DNA of 64,000 bases from Gracilimonas sp040877545 (GTDB lineage Bacteria > Bacteroidota > Rhodothermia > Balneolales > Balneolaceae), in contig JBBDNN010000106.1 in NCBI GenBank assembly GCA_040877545.1, positions 1 through 64,000 of the forward strand, in the 5' to 3' direction. Shown here piece by piece: positions 36,408-45,410 of this stretch (position 1 is the stretch's first letter; every line of letters begins with the position of its first letter). The notes beneath the pieces are model-generated. The model had not been told where the DNA came from and searched no databases. It was given only the letters and a program-made list of their open reading frames with translations. A program made the position numbers and the translations under genes.

Positions 36408-36807
36408 TTTCTTTTGCTAATTCTTCATTTTTTTTAGGAGGGAGAGATTCTACCTTTTCTTCCATAGCTTCTATAATTTCCTCCATCATTTGTACCTGAA
36501 TACCACGAGCTATTGCTTTAGGTTTACCGAAAGCAAAAAATATACCGACCAGTAACAAGGGTGCTGAAACAATCACATAGCCTAAGGAACGCTGATCGAG
36601 AATTTCACCAAGATAAATGGCCAAGGCAACCAACGCAAAGAGTAACCCAATTCCCAATAGCGAAAACCCTAATAATTTTTGGATTGAATGACCGATCCTG
36701 AAAGTAATTTTATCGCTAACATTTAATAGCACCAACTCCAGGCGTGTTTCTACATAATCTTTAAGCTCATTAATTATGTGTTTAATACGCTCTCCTAACT
36801 CATCCAT
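36394..36807 (-). CDS. YqjE/holin-X-like membrane protein
   Basis: A 137-residue protein with two membrane helices (LLGFSLLGIGLLFALVALAIYLG and LGYVIVSAPLLLVGIFFAFG) framed by amphipathic helices, like the YqjE/phage-holin-family (DUF1469) proteins. The ATG at 36807 directly follows the stop of the upstream gene (TAG-A-ATG) with GAGGAT as ribosome-binding sequence. A longer frame starting at 36897 lies inside the upstream gene and is rejected. It is the middle member of a three-gene set. Confidence 0.78.
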   Translation of the reverse strand: MDELGERIKHIINELKDYVETRLELVLLNVSDKITFRIGHSIQKLLGFSLLGIGLLFALVALAIYLGEILDQRSLGYVIVSAPLLLVGIFFAFGKPKAIARGIQVQMMEEIIEAMEEKVESLPPKKNEELAKENVRK

Positions 36808-36808
36808 T

Positions 36809-37021
36809 CTAATCCTCTGAACTAAAAATTTTTGCGGCAATAAATCCAACTGCAAAACCAATAAGTACAGACCCAACTGGATTTTGACGTATGGCAAGTT
36901 CTGATCTTTCTTTTATCTCTTCTAAACGAGCCTGCAAATCTTCATCATCAAGCAATTCTCTTCCTTTATCTATTGCCTTGTCAAGTCGTTCGTTCAGGTT
37001 TTGAATAATTTCTTCGTTCAT
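36809..37021 (-). CDS. YqjD/DUF883-like small protein
   Basis: A 70-residue protein with a charged amphipathic N-terminal helix (EEIIQNLNERLDKAIDKGRELL) and one C-terminal membrane helix preceded by RQNPVGSVLIGFAVGFIAA. The RxNP-hydrophobic-glycine pattern is typical of DUF883/YqjD/ElaB tail-anchored proteins, reported to bind ribosomes at the inner membrane in E. coli. It opens the YqjD-YqjE-like trio, 68 bases after the second permease gene. Confidence 0.78.
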   Translation of the reverse strand: MNEEIIQNLNERLDKAIDKGRELLDDEDLQARLEEIKERSELAIRQNPVGSVLIGFAVGFIAAKIFSSED

Positions 37022-37089
37022 ATCCTTTTTATTTTTGTTTTAATATAACAAATTGCATTGTATAGCAAATCATTCCAAACATATAGATT

Positions 37090-38313
37090 TTATTCGTATC
37101 GCAGGCTTTCTATTGGATCTAATTTTGCTGCTTTAAAAGCAGGATATACTCCAAAAACGAGCCCAATTATGAGCATGCCAAAAAAGCCACCTGCTACCGA
37201 CCATATCGGAATTACAGCTTCTGTTTCAATCCATAAAGCCATTATATTTCCAACTCCAATTCCTAATATCATACCGATAACTCCGCCTAATTGGCAAATA
37301 AAAATGGCCTCCATCAAAAATTGATTTACAATAGCCTTACGTGTTGCTCCTACAGCTTTCCGTATACCAATTTCCCTGGTTCGTTCCGATACAGAGACTA
37401 ACATAATATTCATCACTCCTATTCCCGCCCCCAGTAAAGTAATTAAGCCGATTGCAAACCCGCCCAAATAAAGTGCCCCAGTGAATGCATCGAAAATTCC
37501 AGCCAGAGAATCATTGGTGGAAATTTCAAAGTCATTTTCAGCCCCGGGGTTTACTTTACGAATTACCCTTAAAATACCTGTAATTTCATCTACCGTTTTT
37601 TGAATAAAACCAATTTCGGGAGCACGTATTTGAATATTTATATTTCTGGTGGCACCATAGGCATTCATGGCTGTTGTGTATGGAATAAGAACGAAATCGT
37701 CAAAAGATTGTCCAAATATTTGTCCTTTGGCTTGGAGTATTCCAATTACTTGGTAAGGTTTACCGTCAAATCTAATTTGTTTACCTATGGGTAACTCATT
37801 TGGGAAAATATCATTCTGAACATCCTTCCCTAAAATCACCACATTTCGGCGATATTGAATATCATCTCCTGTAAAATTTCTTCCAGCTTCCAATTCGAAG
37901 GAATTATTCATAAGATAATTATCATTGCTTCCTCTTACTCCTACATTTGGCCCCGTTTCAAATGCACCATTTTGAATTATGGTAGTTGTGAAATATTCAT
38001 CCGGGCTCATCCTTCGCCCTATTCGCATCCGTTCTTCCAGTTCTTCGGCCGTATCAAAACCAATCCATTGTCGGTTTCTGATATCATTATTTGAAGGACC
38101 CATTTGCACAGCCGGTGTTCTGGATACATTTATTACATCACTGCCCATAATGCTCATCGTATTGGTGAAAAAATTATCCAGTACAGCAACTGCAGTTGTT
38201 GACACTATCACCGAAAACACTCCGATCACCAATGCCAATAGTGTAAGAAAAGAACGGAGCTTATTACTTCTAAGTGAGTCTACTGCCTGACTTGTAGTTT
38301 CTTTTACATTCAT
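37090..38313 (-). CDS. FtsX-type ABC permease (MacB_PCD), second
   Basis: Inner-membrane permease of 407 residues. One N-terminal helix (FLTLLALVIGVFSVIVSTTAV) is followed by a large periplasmic MacB_PCD domain, then three C-terminal helices. The motif SVSERTREIGIRKAVGATR marks the coupling helix of the FtsX/MacB group. The gene begins at the base after the first permease gene ends. Two different permeases plus a single ATPase suggest a heterodimeric exporter in which the ATPase is a separate subunit, unlike E. coli MacB where they are fused. Confidence 0.93.
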   Translation of the reverse strand: MNVKETTSQAVDSLRSNKLRSFLTLLALVIGVFSVIVSTTAVAVLDNFFTNTMSIMGSDVINVSRTPAVQMGPSNNDIRNRQWIGFDTAEELEERMRIGRRMSPDEYFTTTIIQNGAFETGPNVGVRGSNDNYLMNNSFELEAGRNFTGDDIQYRRNVVILGKDVQNDIFPNELPIGKQIRFDGKPYQVIGILQAKGQIFGQSFDDFVLIPYTTAMNAYGATRNINIQIRAPEIGFIQKTVDEITGILRVIRKVNPGAENDFEISTNDSLAGIFDAFTGALYLGGFAIGLITLLGAGIGVMNIMLVSVSERTREIGIRKAVGATRKAIVNQFLMEAIFICQLGGVIGMILGIGVGNIMALWIETEAVIPIWSVAGGFFGMLIIGLVFGVYPAFKAAKLDPIESLRYE

Positions 38314-39537
38314 TTATTCAAACCTTAAAGATTCAATGGGATCAGATTTTGCTGCCCGGTAAGCCGGAATAAACCCAAATACCACTCCTACAACCGTACA
38401 AATTGAAAAGCCTAAAAATACCACGCTAAAGTTCATCACAGCTACAAACACCTGATTTATTAAAACTGTAATTCCCCCTGCCAGAGCCACACCGATTACT
38501 CCCCCAAGTAAACAAATGGCAATAGCTTCAAGTAAAAACTGGCAGAGTATTTCCCATGACTTTGCTCCAACTGCCTTCCGAATGCCAATTTCCTTGGTTC
38601 GTTCCCTCACCGATACAAACATAATATTCATCACTCCAATACCGCCAATGAGTAGCGACAGCCCGCTTAAAATAAAACCGACTGTATATATTCCTGCTTT
38701 TATACCTGCCAGCTGTTCTTTAAAAGCCTCGGGTTTATTGATAGCAAAATCATTGCCTTCAGTGGCATCCAGCTGTCGGATTCTGCGCATAATTCCTTCC
38801 ACCTCATATTCACCCTCCATCAGAGATGCTTTATCAAGAAATTTTACACCTATCTGCACACCTCTCCTCAGCCCAAATATTTGTCCAAATGCTGATATGG
38901 GGACTATTACGCGGTTGTCAGTATCCTCAAGACCCATAAACTTCCCCTGTTTTTCAAGAATTCCTACTACGGTAAATTTCTGGCCTCCCAATCGTACCTG
39001 TTTCCCCAATGGATTTTCATGTTGAAATAAAGCATCCGTTAAGGTTTGGCCTACTACCGCAATTTTTGAACCCGATCTTACTTCTTCCTGTGTAAACATC
39101 CGGCCGGTTTCTATATTTAAACCCGCTGTCTCCAGATAATTAGCTGTTGCACCATTTATGCCCACACTCTCTGCATTTCGCTCCTGATATCTCACGGATG
39201 TGTATCGATTTGCTGAAGCTGATACATTTGAAGCATACCTACTCGATTCACTTATATCATTCACATAACTAAGTTGCATCTCTTTCCGATTTCGGTATTC
39301 CCACCATTTACCATCCCCATTCCACGGCCACTTTTCCACATAGACCACATTTTGCCCCATCATTGCCATACTTTTTTCAAAGGTAATATCCATGCCAGTT
39401 GTAACAGAGTCCACTATTGTAACCATAGTGATTCCAATAATTATACAAAGAGCGGTAAGTATAGAGCGGATTTTATTTACGGTGAGGGCTTTAAAAGCAA
39501 TCCTTAATCCTTCTAAAAAACTATTAACTATTCTCAT
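38314..39537 (-). CDS. FtsX-type ABC permease (MacB_PCD), first
   Basis: Paralogue of the next gene with the same 407-residue length and layout: one N-terminal helix (ILTALCIIIGITMVTIVDSV), a periplasmic domain and three C-terminal helices, with SVRERTKEIGIRKAVGAKS as coupling motif. The two share the end motif (K)xDPIESLR(F/Y)E. It is the first gene of the export operon, diverging from bshB1 across about 137 bases. Substrate is unknown; family members export antibiotics, peptides or lipids. Confidence 0.93.
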   Translation of the reverse strand: MRIVNSFLEGLRIAFKALTVNKIRSILTALCIIIGITMVTIVDSVTTGMDITFEKSMAMMGQNVVYVEKWPWNGDGKWWEYRNRKEMQLSYVNDISESSRYASNVSASANRYTSVRYQERNAESVGINGATANYLETAGLNIETGRMFTQEEVRSGSKIAVVGQTLTDALFQHENPLGKQVRLGGQKFTVVGILEKQGKFMGLEDTDNRVIVPISAFGQIFGLRRGVQIGVKFLDKASLMEGEYEVEGIMRRIRQLDATEGNDFAINKPEAFKEQLAGIKAGIYTVGFILSGLSLLIGGIGVMNIMFVSVRERTKEIGIRKAVGAKSWEILCQFLLEAIAICLLGGVIGVALAGGITVLINQVFVAVMNFSVVFLGFSICTVVGVVFGFIPAYRAAKSDPIESLRFE

Positions 39538-39674
39538 GAAAATGTTTTGGTGATTTGCCGAAAGGCCATACGCAAGGTAAGAGTTTTCGTTTCAGCATTT
39601 TATGAAATAAAAAAACAAATCTTGTACATTATGATTATTGTTACCTGTACTTCAACCCAATCTTGTCTTTATTT

Positions 39675-40418
39675 ATGAAATTAGATATCCTGGTATTTGC
39701 GGCTCATCCTGATGATGCTGAACTGGCTATTGGCGGAACCATTTCCGCTTTAACTTCTTCAGGTAAAAAAGTGGGTATAGTTGATCTTACGCAAGGTGAA
39801 ATGGGAACGCGTGGAAATCCTCAACTCAGAATGAAAGAAGCACAAAAAGCTTCCGATATTTTAGAATTATCATACCGTAAAAACCTTCAAATACTTGATA
39901 CCAGGATTGATAATACGCGCGAACATCAACTACTTATTATTGAACAGGTGCGAAAAACGCAGCCTCACATTTGCCTGATAGGTGCGGCTTTTGATCGTCA
40001 CCCCGATCATGGCTATGCAACCGAGTTAGTATTGGATGCTCTCTTCTATTCAGGGCTTCAGAAAATTACAACAACCGGTGAGGATAAAAAACCACAGGAA
40101 AAATGGCGGCCAAAGCATATTCTTCATTATATGCAGGATAAACCCTTTGATCCTGATTTTGTATTTGATGTTTCAGATTTTATGGATAAAAAAGAGCAAA
40201 GCGTTCTTGCTTTTTCCTCCCAATTTAATGTAGAAGATCCTGGCGATGAGCCGGAAACATATATTTCATCCTCGAGCTTTTTCAAACAAGCAGAAGCCCG
40301 TGCCCGTTATTTCGGCCATCTTGCTGGATGTGAGTTTGGTGAACCCTTTAAATATCATCAAACTCCCGCCCCCTTGAAAAGCATGGATGTATTTTTTGAA
40401 AGTAAACCTAAAAGGTAG
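39675..40418 (+). CDS. bshB1: Bacillithiol deacetylase BshB1
   Basis: Zinc LmbE/PIG-L deacetylase removing acetyl from GlcNAc-malate in bacillithiol synthesis. The metal motif AAHPDDAE is near the N-terminus, with DRHPDHGYA as the second metal-binding region, and the TQGEMGTRGNPQLRMKEAQKA segment is strongly BshB1-like. The ATG at 39675 (MKLDILVFAAHPDD) is preferred to a TTG four codons upstream. Length 247 residues, near the family norm. bshA and bshC are not in the window, as is usual for this dispersed pathway. Confidence 0.9.
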   Translation: MKLDILVFAAHPDDAELAIGGTISALTSSGKKVGIVDLTQGEMGTRGNPQLRMKEAQKASDILELSYRKNLQILDTRIDNTREHQLLIIEQVRKTQPHICLIGAAFDRHPDHGYATELVLDALFYSGLQKITTTGEDKKPQEKWRPKHILHYMQDKPFDPDFVFDVSDFMDKKEQSVLAFSSQFNVEDPGDEPETYISSSSFFKQAEARARYFGHLAGCEFGEPFKYHQTPAPLKSMDVFFESKPKR

Positions 40419-40490
40419 GAAAAGATTCTTTATTATAATCTACTTTCTATTTAAAGGACATGCTTACAATAAACTCAAATCAATATAATA

Positions 40491-42581
40491 ATGTCTGTTA
40501 AGAAATCGATCTTTCATATTTTCAATTATACTTTAATATCAGGTTTAGCTTTTTGGGGATGTTCAAATTCATCAGATACCATCCTGAATTCACCTTCTGA
40601 AAATATAGGTATCGAATTTCATTTGGCTATAAATGAAGCACCCGCTTATCTTATTAAATATGGCGAGGAAACTGTCATAGACACCTCTTTATTAGGTTTT
40701 GAATTTAAGAACCAGCCGGCCCTTCTCGACAGCTTTGAAATTCGAAATACCACTCTACAGTCTATTGATGAATCATGGGAAATGCCTTGGGGAGAACGGC
40801 GAAATGTTATTAATAAATACAATGAATTAACGGTGAATCTCCGCGAGAAAAAAGCTCCTAATCGTGATCTAAATATATATTTTAAGGCTTATGATGATGG
40901 TATTGCTTTCCGTTATGAATTTCCTGAACAAGAAGGTGTGGATTCTCTTATAATCATGGATGAAAACACACAATTCAACCTCACCGGAGATCATACCACA
41001 TGGTGGATGCCGGGCGATTGGGATATTTATGAGCATCTTTATAGCACTACTAAATTTTCTGAAATAGATGCGCTTTCGAAGCAGAATGATGATAATCTGG
41101 CTCAGACCTATATTCCTGAGAATGCAGTAAATACACCAGTAACTATGAAAAGTGAAAGTGGCATACACCTGAGTTTTCATGAAGCTAATCTCACTGACTA
41201 TTCCGGAATGACACTTAAGATTGATGCCGAAAATCTTCTGATGCAAAGTGAATTGGTGGGCTCAGACATAACAGGCTATAAAGTAAAGCGGGCACTGCCA
41301 TTTAAAACTCCCTGGCGAACTATACAAATCAGCGAAAATGCCACCGGACTGTTAGATTCAGATCTCATTGTAAACCTGAATGAACCAAATAAAATCGGGG
41401 ATGTCTCGTGGTTCGAACCACAAAAATACATCGGTATTTGGTGGGAGATGCACCTTGATAAATCTTCATGGGATTTAGCCAGCGGACGGCATGGAGCAAC
41501 CACAGAAAATGCAAAAGCCTATATTGATTTTGCCGCAGAAAATAATATCGGTGGGGTTTTGATTGAAGGATGGAATACCGGCTGGGAGCGTTGGATTGGA
41601 TTCGAAGATCGTGAAGGAGTATTCGATTTTGTGACGCCTTATCCTGATTATGACCTGGAAGGAGTTGTTGAATACGCCAATGAAAAAGAAGTAGACATCA
41701 TCATGCATCACGAAACTTCATCTGCTCCAAGAACATACGAGCAGCAAATAGATACGGCTTACGCACTTATGAACAGATTAGGCATTCATGCAGTAAAAAC
41801 AGGATATGTAGGCCCTATTATTCCTAAAGGAGAGTATCACCACGGGCAATGGATGGTTAATCATTATCAAAAAATACTGGAAACAGCCGCGGAATATCAG
41901 GTGGCTATAAATGCCCATGAACCGATTAAAGATACCGGGAAACGCAGAACCTATCCCAATGCTATTTCCAGAGAAGGTTTACGGGGACAAGAATTTAACG
42001 CCTGGGCCGCTGACGGGGGAAATCCACCGGAACATTTACCCATTGTTGCCTTCACACGAATGCTTTCCGGCCCGATTGATTTCACTCCGGGAATTTTCAA
42101 TATAAAACTAGACCCCTATAAAGAAGATAATCAGGTTAATACTACTCTTGCCCAGCAATTGGCCTTATATGTGGTAATATATAGCCCCATACAAATGGCT
42201 GCCGACCTGATAGAACATTACGAAAATGAACCGGCTTTTCAATTTATTCGCGATGTCGGGGTAGACTGGGAACAAACAAAAGTATTGAATGGCGAGGTAG
42301 GTGATTTTGTAACAATAGCCCGGGAAGAAAGAGAAACCGGTAATTGGTTCCTGGGAAGTATTACCGATGAAAATGCACGTTCAATCTCCATCAATTTTGA
42401 TTTTTTAGAGCCAGGCACCGAATATGAAGCAGTTATTTACTCTGACGGGGAAGATGCTCATTGGGATGAAAATCCGAAAAGCATAGTAATTGAAAGGGAC
42501 ACTATTAATGCTTCCAGAGAAAGAACTTTTGAACTGGCACCTGGCGGTGGCTTGGCGATCAGCTTGAAAAGAACAAATTAA
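40491..42581 (+). CDS. GH97 alpha-glucosidase/galactosidase lipoprotein
   Basis: A 696-residue glycoside hydrolase of family 97 (SusB-like). A lipoprotein signal peptide ends at GLAFWGC (Cys24), placing it in the periplasm or outer membrane. The N-terminal beta-sandwich (about 35-300) is followed by a TIM barrel with WWEMHLDKSSW, HEPIKDTGKRRTYPN, REGLRGQEFNAW and LSGPIDFTPGIF, the family's active-site blocks with conserved Glu residues; a C-terminal beta domain ends the protein. The glutamate-containing AHEPIKDTG block favours the inverting alpha-glucosidase-like subgroup, but specificity is inferred. It lies next to the broken GH16 gene. Confidence 0.9.
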   Translation: MSVKKSIFHIFNYTLISGLAFWGCSNSSDTILNSPSENIGIEFHLAINEAPAYLIKYGEETVIDTSLLGFEFKNQPALLDSFEIRNTTLQSIDESWEMPWGERRNVINKYNELTVNLREKKAPNRDLNIYFKAYDDGIAFRYEFPEQEGVDSLIIMDENTQFNLTGDHTTWWMPGDWDIYEHLYSTTKFSEIDALSKQNDDNLAQTYIPENAVNTPVTMKSESGIHLSFHEANLTDYSGMTLKIDAENLLMQSELVGSDITGYKVKRALPFKTPWRTIQISENATGLLDSDLIVNLNEPNKIGDVSWFEPQKYIGIWWEMHLDKSSWDLASGRHGATTENAKAYIDFAAENNIGGVLIEGWNTGWERWIGFEDREGVFDFVTPYPDYDLEGVVEYANEKEVDIIMHHETSSAPRTYEQQIDTAYALMNRLGIHAVKTGYVGPIIPKGEYHHGQWMVNHYQKILETAAEYQVAINAHEPIKDTGKRRTYPNAISREGLRGQEFNAWAADGGNPPEHLPIVAFTRMLSGPIDFTPGIFNIKLDPYKEDNQVNTTLAQQLALYVVIYSPIQMAADLIEHYENEPAFQFIRDVGVDWEQTKVLNGEVGDFVTIAREERETGNWFLGSITDENARSISINFDFLEPGTEYEAVIYSDGEDAHWDENPKSIVIERDTINASRERTFELAPGGGLAISLKRTN

Positions 42582-42593
42582 AAAAAAGCTCCT

Positions 42594-43341
42594 ATGAAAA
42601 ATTATTTCAACTCTTTTGCATTACCACTTTTAGCGATTTTATTTTTTAGCTGCGCACAAACAGAATCAACCACTTCAAAATGGGATGACGCAGAATTATA
42701 CACCTCTGGAATATGGTAATTCCACAATCAGCAATGGACAACTGCATATTACCGCTAAGTTAGAAGGTGAAGGTCAAAATGTTGGGGATTATACCTCATC
42801 CCGTCTTAATAGTCAGAAAAGCTTCACCTATGGGAGGATGGAAATTCGGGCAAAAATACCAGATTATGCGGGAAAAGGTTTATGGCCAGCTATCTGGATG
42901 TTGGGAGAAAACATACGCCACGGTGAAGGTTGGCCCGATTCTGGAGAAATAGATATCATGGAATATGTGAGTTACAACCCGGATTCAGTGGTTGTAAGCA
43001 TTCACAGTTTAGCTAATAATCATAAAGATAAAACCCAGATTAGTTCAGGTTTTACAGCCTTGCCTACCATAGAAGAAGAGTTTCATAATTATGGAATACT
43101 TTGGGAAGAAGAATCACTCAAATTTTATATCGATGACATCGATAATATCCTGCTCACATTTAATCGACCCGAAGATTATAACAGAGAAAACTGGCCTTTT
43201 GATAAACCTCATTTTTTTCTATTGAATATGGCTGTTGGTGGAGACTGGGGTGGGGTTGAAGGTGTTGATGACTCAATTTTTCCTGCTACTTTCGATATAG
43301 ATTATGTTCGGGTTTGGCAATTGGAAAATCATCAAAAATAA
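42594..43341 (+). pseudogene. Frameshifted GH16 beta-glucanase lipoprotein
   Basis: A lipoprotein signal peptide starts at 42594 (MKNYFNSFALPLLAILFFSC, Cys20) and continues through TTSKW before a stop at 42717-42719. The GH16 catalytic core lies in the next frame from about 42685 to 43341. It contains GRMEIRAKIP, WPAIWMLGE, the active-site motif GEIDIMEYV with both catalytic Glu residues, and FDIDYVRVWQ at the end. The usual N-terminal strands between signal peptide and NYTP are missing, so a deletion of several tens of codons with frameshift has occurred. The core could only be made as a cytoplasmic fragment. Laminarinase-type activity would have been expected. Confidence 0.85.
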
Positions 43342-43361
43342 AAATTTACAAGATTCACATT

Positions 43362-43403
43362 ATGAAATTCACATCACTTTTAATTTTTATTTGCTTTGCC
43401 TGA
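43362..43403 (+). pseudogene. Signal-peptide stub of a truncated gene
   Basis: ATG at 43362 opens a 13-codon frame, MKFTSLLIFICFA, which looks like the start of a signal peptide and is spaced like the next gene of the GH97-GH16 operon. It runs into a TGA at 43401-43403 exactly where the IS3 remnant begins. I read it as the first codons of a secreted protein whose remainder was lost on IS insertion and deletion. Confidence 0.6.
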
Positions 43404-43404
43404 A

Positions 43405-43727
43405 GGAGCATCGCCCATTCATCACTCTGACCGGGGCAGCCAGTATCGCAGCAAGGTCTATACGAATCGCTTGCTCGATTGTGGGTTCCATCAGTATGAC
43501 GGAAGAAGACCATTGTGCTGAAAATGCACAAGCGGAACGTGTGAATGGTATAGAATACTATCTTGATGTAGTATTTAATAAAACCGAACAGGCCAGAAAG
43601 GCGGTGAAGATGGCTATTAACATGTACAACCAACAACGGCCTCATTTAAGTTTAAATTACCAATTGCCCGAAATGGTCCATCGGGGCAGCTTAACATAAA
43701 CCTGTAAACTTATTTTTAGGACGCGAC
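43405..43727 (+). mobile_element. IS3-family transposase remnant
   Basis: The 3' end of an IS3 (IS150-like) OrfB transposase. From 43408 one frame reads ASPIHHSDRGSQYRSKVYTN, containing the second catalytic Asp; a one-base shift then gives ISMTEEDHCAENAQAERVNGI with the catalytic Glu, followed by EYYLDVVFNKTEQARKAVK and NMYNQQRPHLSLNYQ, ending at 43699. Codons for the usual LKD are missing between VNGI and EYY. The GTAAACTTATTTTTAGGACG stretch to about 43727 resembles an IS3-type terminal repeat. The 5' part of the element is absent, so it is immobile. Confidence 0.88.
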
Positions 43728-43756
43728 CCTATATTCACTGATTACTGTTCATAGAA

Positions 43757-45289
43757 CTACTTATTCATAGAAATCAAAAACTCTTCATTGTTCTTGGTGC
43801 CTTTGATTTTATCCAGCAGAAAATCCATTGCTTCAAAAGCATTCATATTGGTGAGATAGCGGCGAAGCAGTACTACTTTTTCACGCTCGGCATCAGAAAC
43901 CAGCAATTCTTCACGTCGGGTTCCACTTCTGAAAATATCGATTGCAGGATATAATCTTCGATCCGCTATGCGGCGGTCAAGATATAACTCCATGTTACCC
44001 GTTCCTTTAAATTCCTCAAATATCACATCATCCATACGTGAGCCGGTATCGATTAATGCGGTGGCCAAAATGGTAAGTGAGCCGCCATTTTCAATATTTC
44101 GCGCAGAACTGAATAATTGTCGCGGAGCTTTCAGTGCTTCCGAATCCACACCACCCGACATCGTTCGTCCTTTGTTGGATGCCGCCACATTATATGCCCT
44201 GGCCAATCGTGTGATTGAATCCATCAACAACAGAACATCATGGCCGCTTTCTACCAGCCGCTTTGCTTTTTCAAATACAATTTCAGCAAGACCAACATGA
44301 TTTTCAGGCTTTTCATCAAAAGTAGAAGCTACCACTTCGGCACCTTTTACCGAACGTTCCATTTCGGTTACTTCCTCAGGCCGTTCATCAATTAAAACGA
44401 TCAGTATTTTTGTCTCGGGATGATTATCAGCAACCGCATTCGCAATATTTCTGAGAATAGTAGTTTTTCCTGTTTTGGGCTGAGCAACAACCAAACCTCG
44501 CTGCCCTTTCCCAAGAGGAGCAAACAAATCAATAAATCGTGTGGAGTATTCTTTTGGTAAATGTTCGAGATGAAAACGCTGCTCGGGATGTATGGGAAGC
44601 AGGTCTTCAAAATCCTGCCGGTTATCCATATCATGTGGAATTCGTCCATTCACTCCTTCTATGCGAAGTAAAGCAAAATACCGCTCTCCCACTTTTGGTG
44701 GACGAATAATACCTATCACACAATCGCCTTGTTTAAGGCGGAATCTTTTTATTTGTGAAGGTGATACATAAATATCGTCCGGACTGGCTTTATAATTGTA
44801 GTTTACTGAGCGAAGAAAACCATAGCCATCCGGTAAAATTTCCAATGTGCCTTCATTAAAAAGGTAAGGCCCCAAATCCGGCTCTAATTCCTTAATCCTT
44901 TCCTCAAGTGTAGCAGCATCAGATTCAGGAAGCTTATTATGTTCGTGGCCTTTTCGCCTGCTGCCTTTATAATTATTATGCTTCCGTTTTTTGGAACCAC
45001 CTTTTTCTTCCTCCTTCTTTTTATAAGAAACAATATGGTCCTGACTGCCATAGGAAGTCATTTCATCTTCTTTATTAGCAGAATCGTGACCAGGTTTGGA
45101 TTCAATTTGTTGGTCGGGTTCATTTGCAGAAGCCTTCTTACGAATTTCTTCAATTAAATGAACTTTACGTATTCCGGTTACCCGTCTTATTCCAACAGAT
45201 TTAGCTAAGGTCTGCAATTCGTGAAGCTTTTTTTTCTCTAAGGAATTTAACTCCCCGGCCGAAATTCCGGCGGTTTCATTATCTGACAT
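43757..45289 (-). CDS. rho: Transcription termination factor Rho
   Basis: Hexameric RNA-dependent ATPase that ends transcription. The 510-residue protein has a Rho N-terminal helix domain (KKLHELQTLAKSVGIRRVTGIRKVHLIEEI, about 16-48), then a Lys/Arg-rich low-complexity insertion (about 85-120), the cold-shock-like RNA-binding domain (LPDGYGFLRSVNYNY), Walker A PKTGKTT, Walker B VLLLMDSITRLARAYN, and the Q/R-loop region GGSLTILATALIDTGSRMDDVIFEEFKGTGNMEL. The basic insertion is common in Bacteroidota Rho and may add RNA affinity. A nested stem-loop sits in its leader. Confidence 0.97.
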   Translation of the reverse strand: MSDNETAGISAGELNSLEKKKLHELQTLAKSVGIRRVTGIRKVHLIEEIRKKASANEPDQQIESKPGHDSANKEDEMTSYGSQDHIVSYKKKEEEKGGSKKRKHNNYKGSRRKGHEHNKLPESDAATLEERIKELEPDLGPYLFNEGTLEILPDGYGFLRSVNYNYKASPDDIYVSPSQIKRFRLKQGDCVIGIIRPPKVGERYFALLRIEGVNGRIPHDMDNRQDFEDLLPIHPEQRFHLEHLPKEYSTRFIDLFAPLGKGQRGLVVAQPKTGKTTILRNIANAVADNHPETKILIVLIDERPEEVTEMERSVKGAEVVASTFDEKPENHVGLAEIVFEKAKRLVESGHDVLLLMDSITRLARAYNVAASNKGRTMSGGVDSEALKAPRQLFSSARNIENGGSLTILATALIDTGSRMDDVIFEEFKGTGNMELYLDRRIADRRLYPAIDIFRSGTRREELLVSDAEREKVVLLRRYLTNMNAFEAMDFLLDKIKGTKNNEEFLISMNK

Positions 45290-45334
45290 AAATTGTAGCT
45301 GTTATATATATATGATACTTACTGAATTTGGGGT

Positions 45335-45375
45335 GAACATCGTGTTGCCTTTTGCAGCAACGTGACGGGATGTTC
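45335..45375 (-). promoter_or_regulatory. Nested stem-loop in the rho leader
   Basis: GAACATC (45335-45341) pairs with GATGTTC (45369-45375), and inside it GTTGC (45344-45348) pairs with GCAAC (45357-45361). The structure lies about 45 bases upstream of the rho start and just downstream of folC. There is no T-tract on the minus strand, so it is a candidate leader structure or processing site rather than a clear terminator. Confidence 0.45.
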
Positions 45376-45410
45376 AAATCAGGTAAGGATGAAAAAGAGC
45401 GGTGTTAGAA

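Noticed and set aside
38516..39025. 169-residue open frame on the plus strand
   Set aside because: Antisense to an FtsX-type permease with conserved motifs; composition is that of a shadow frame.
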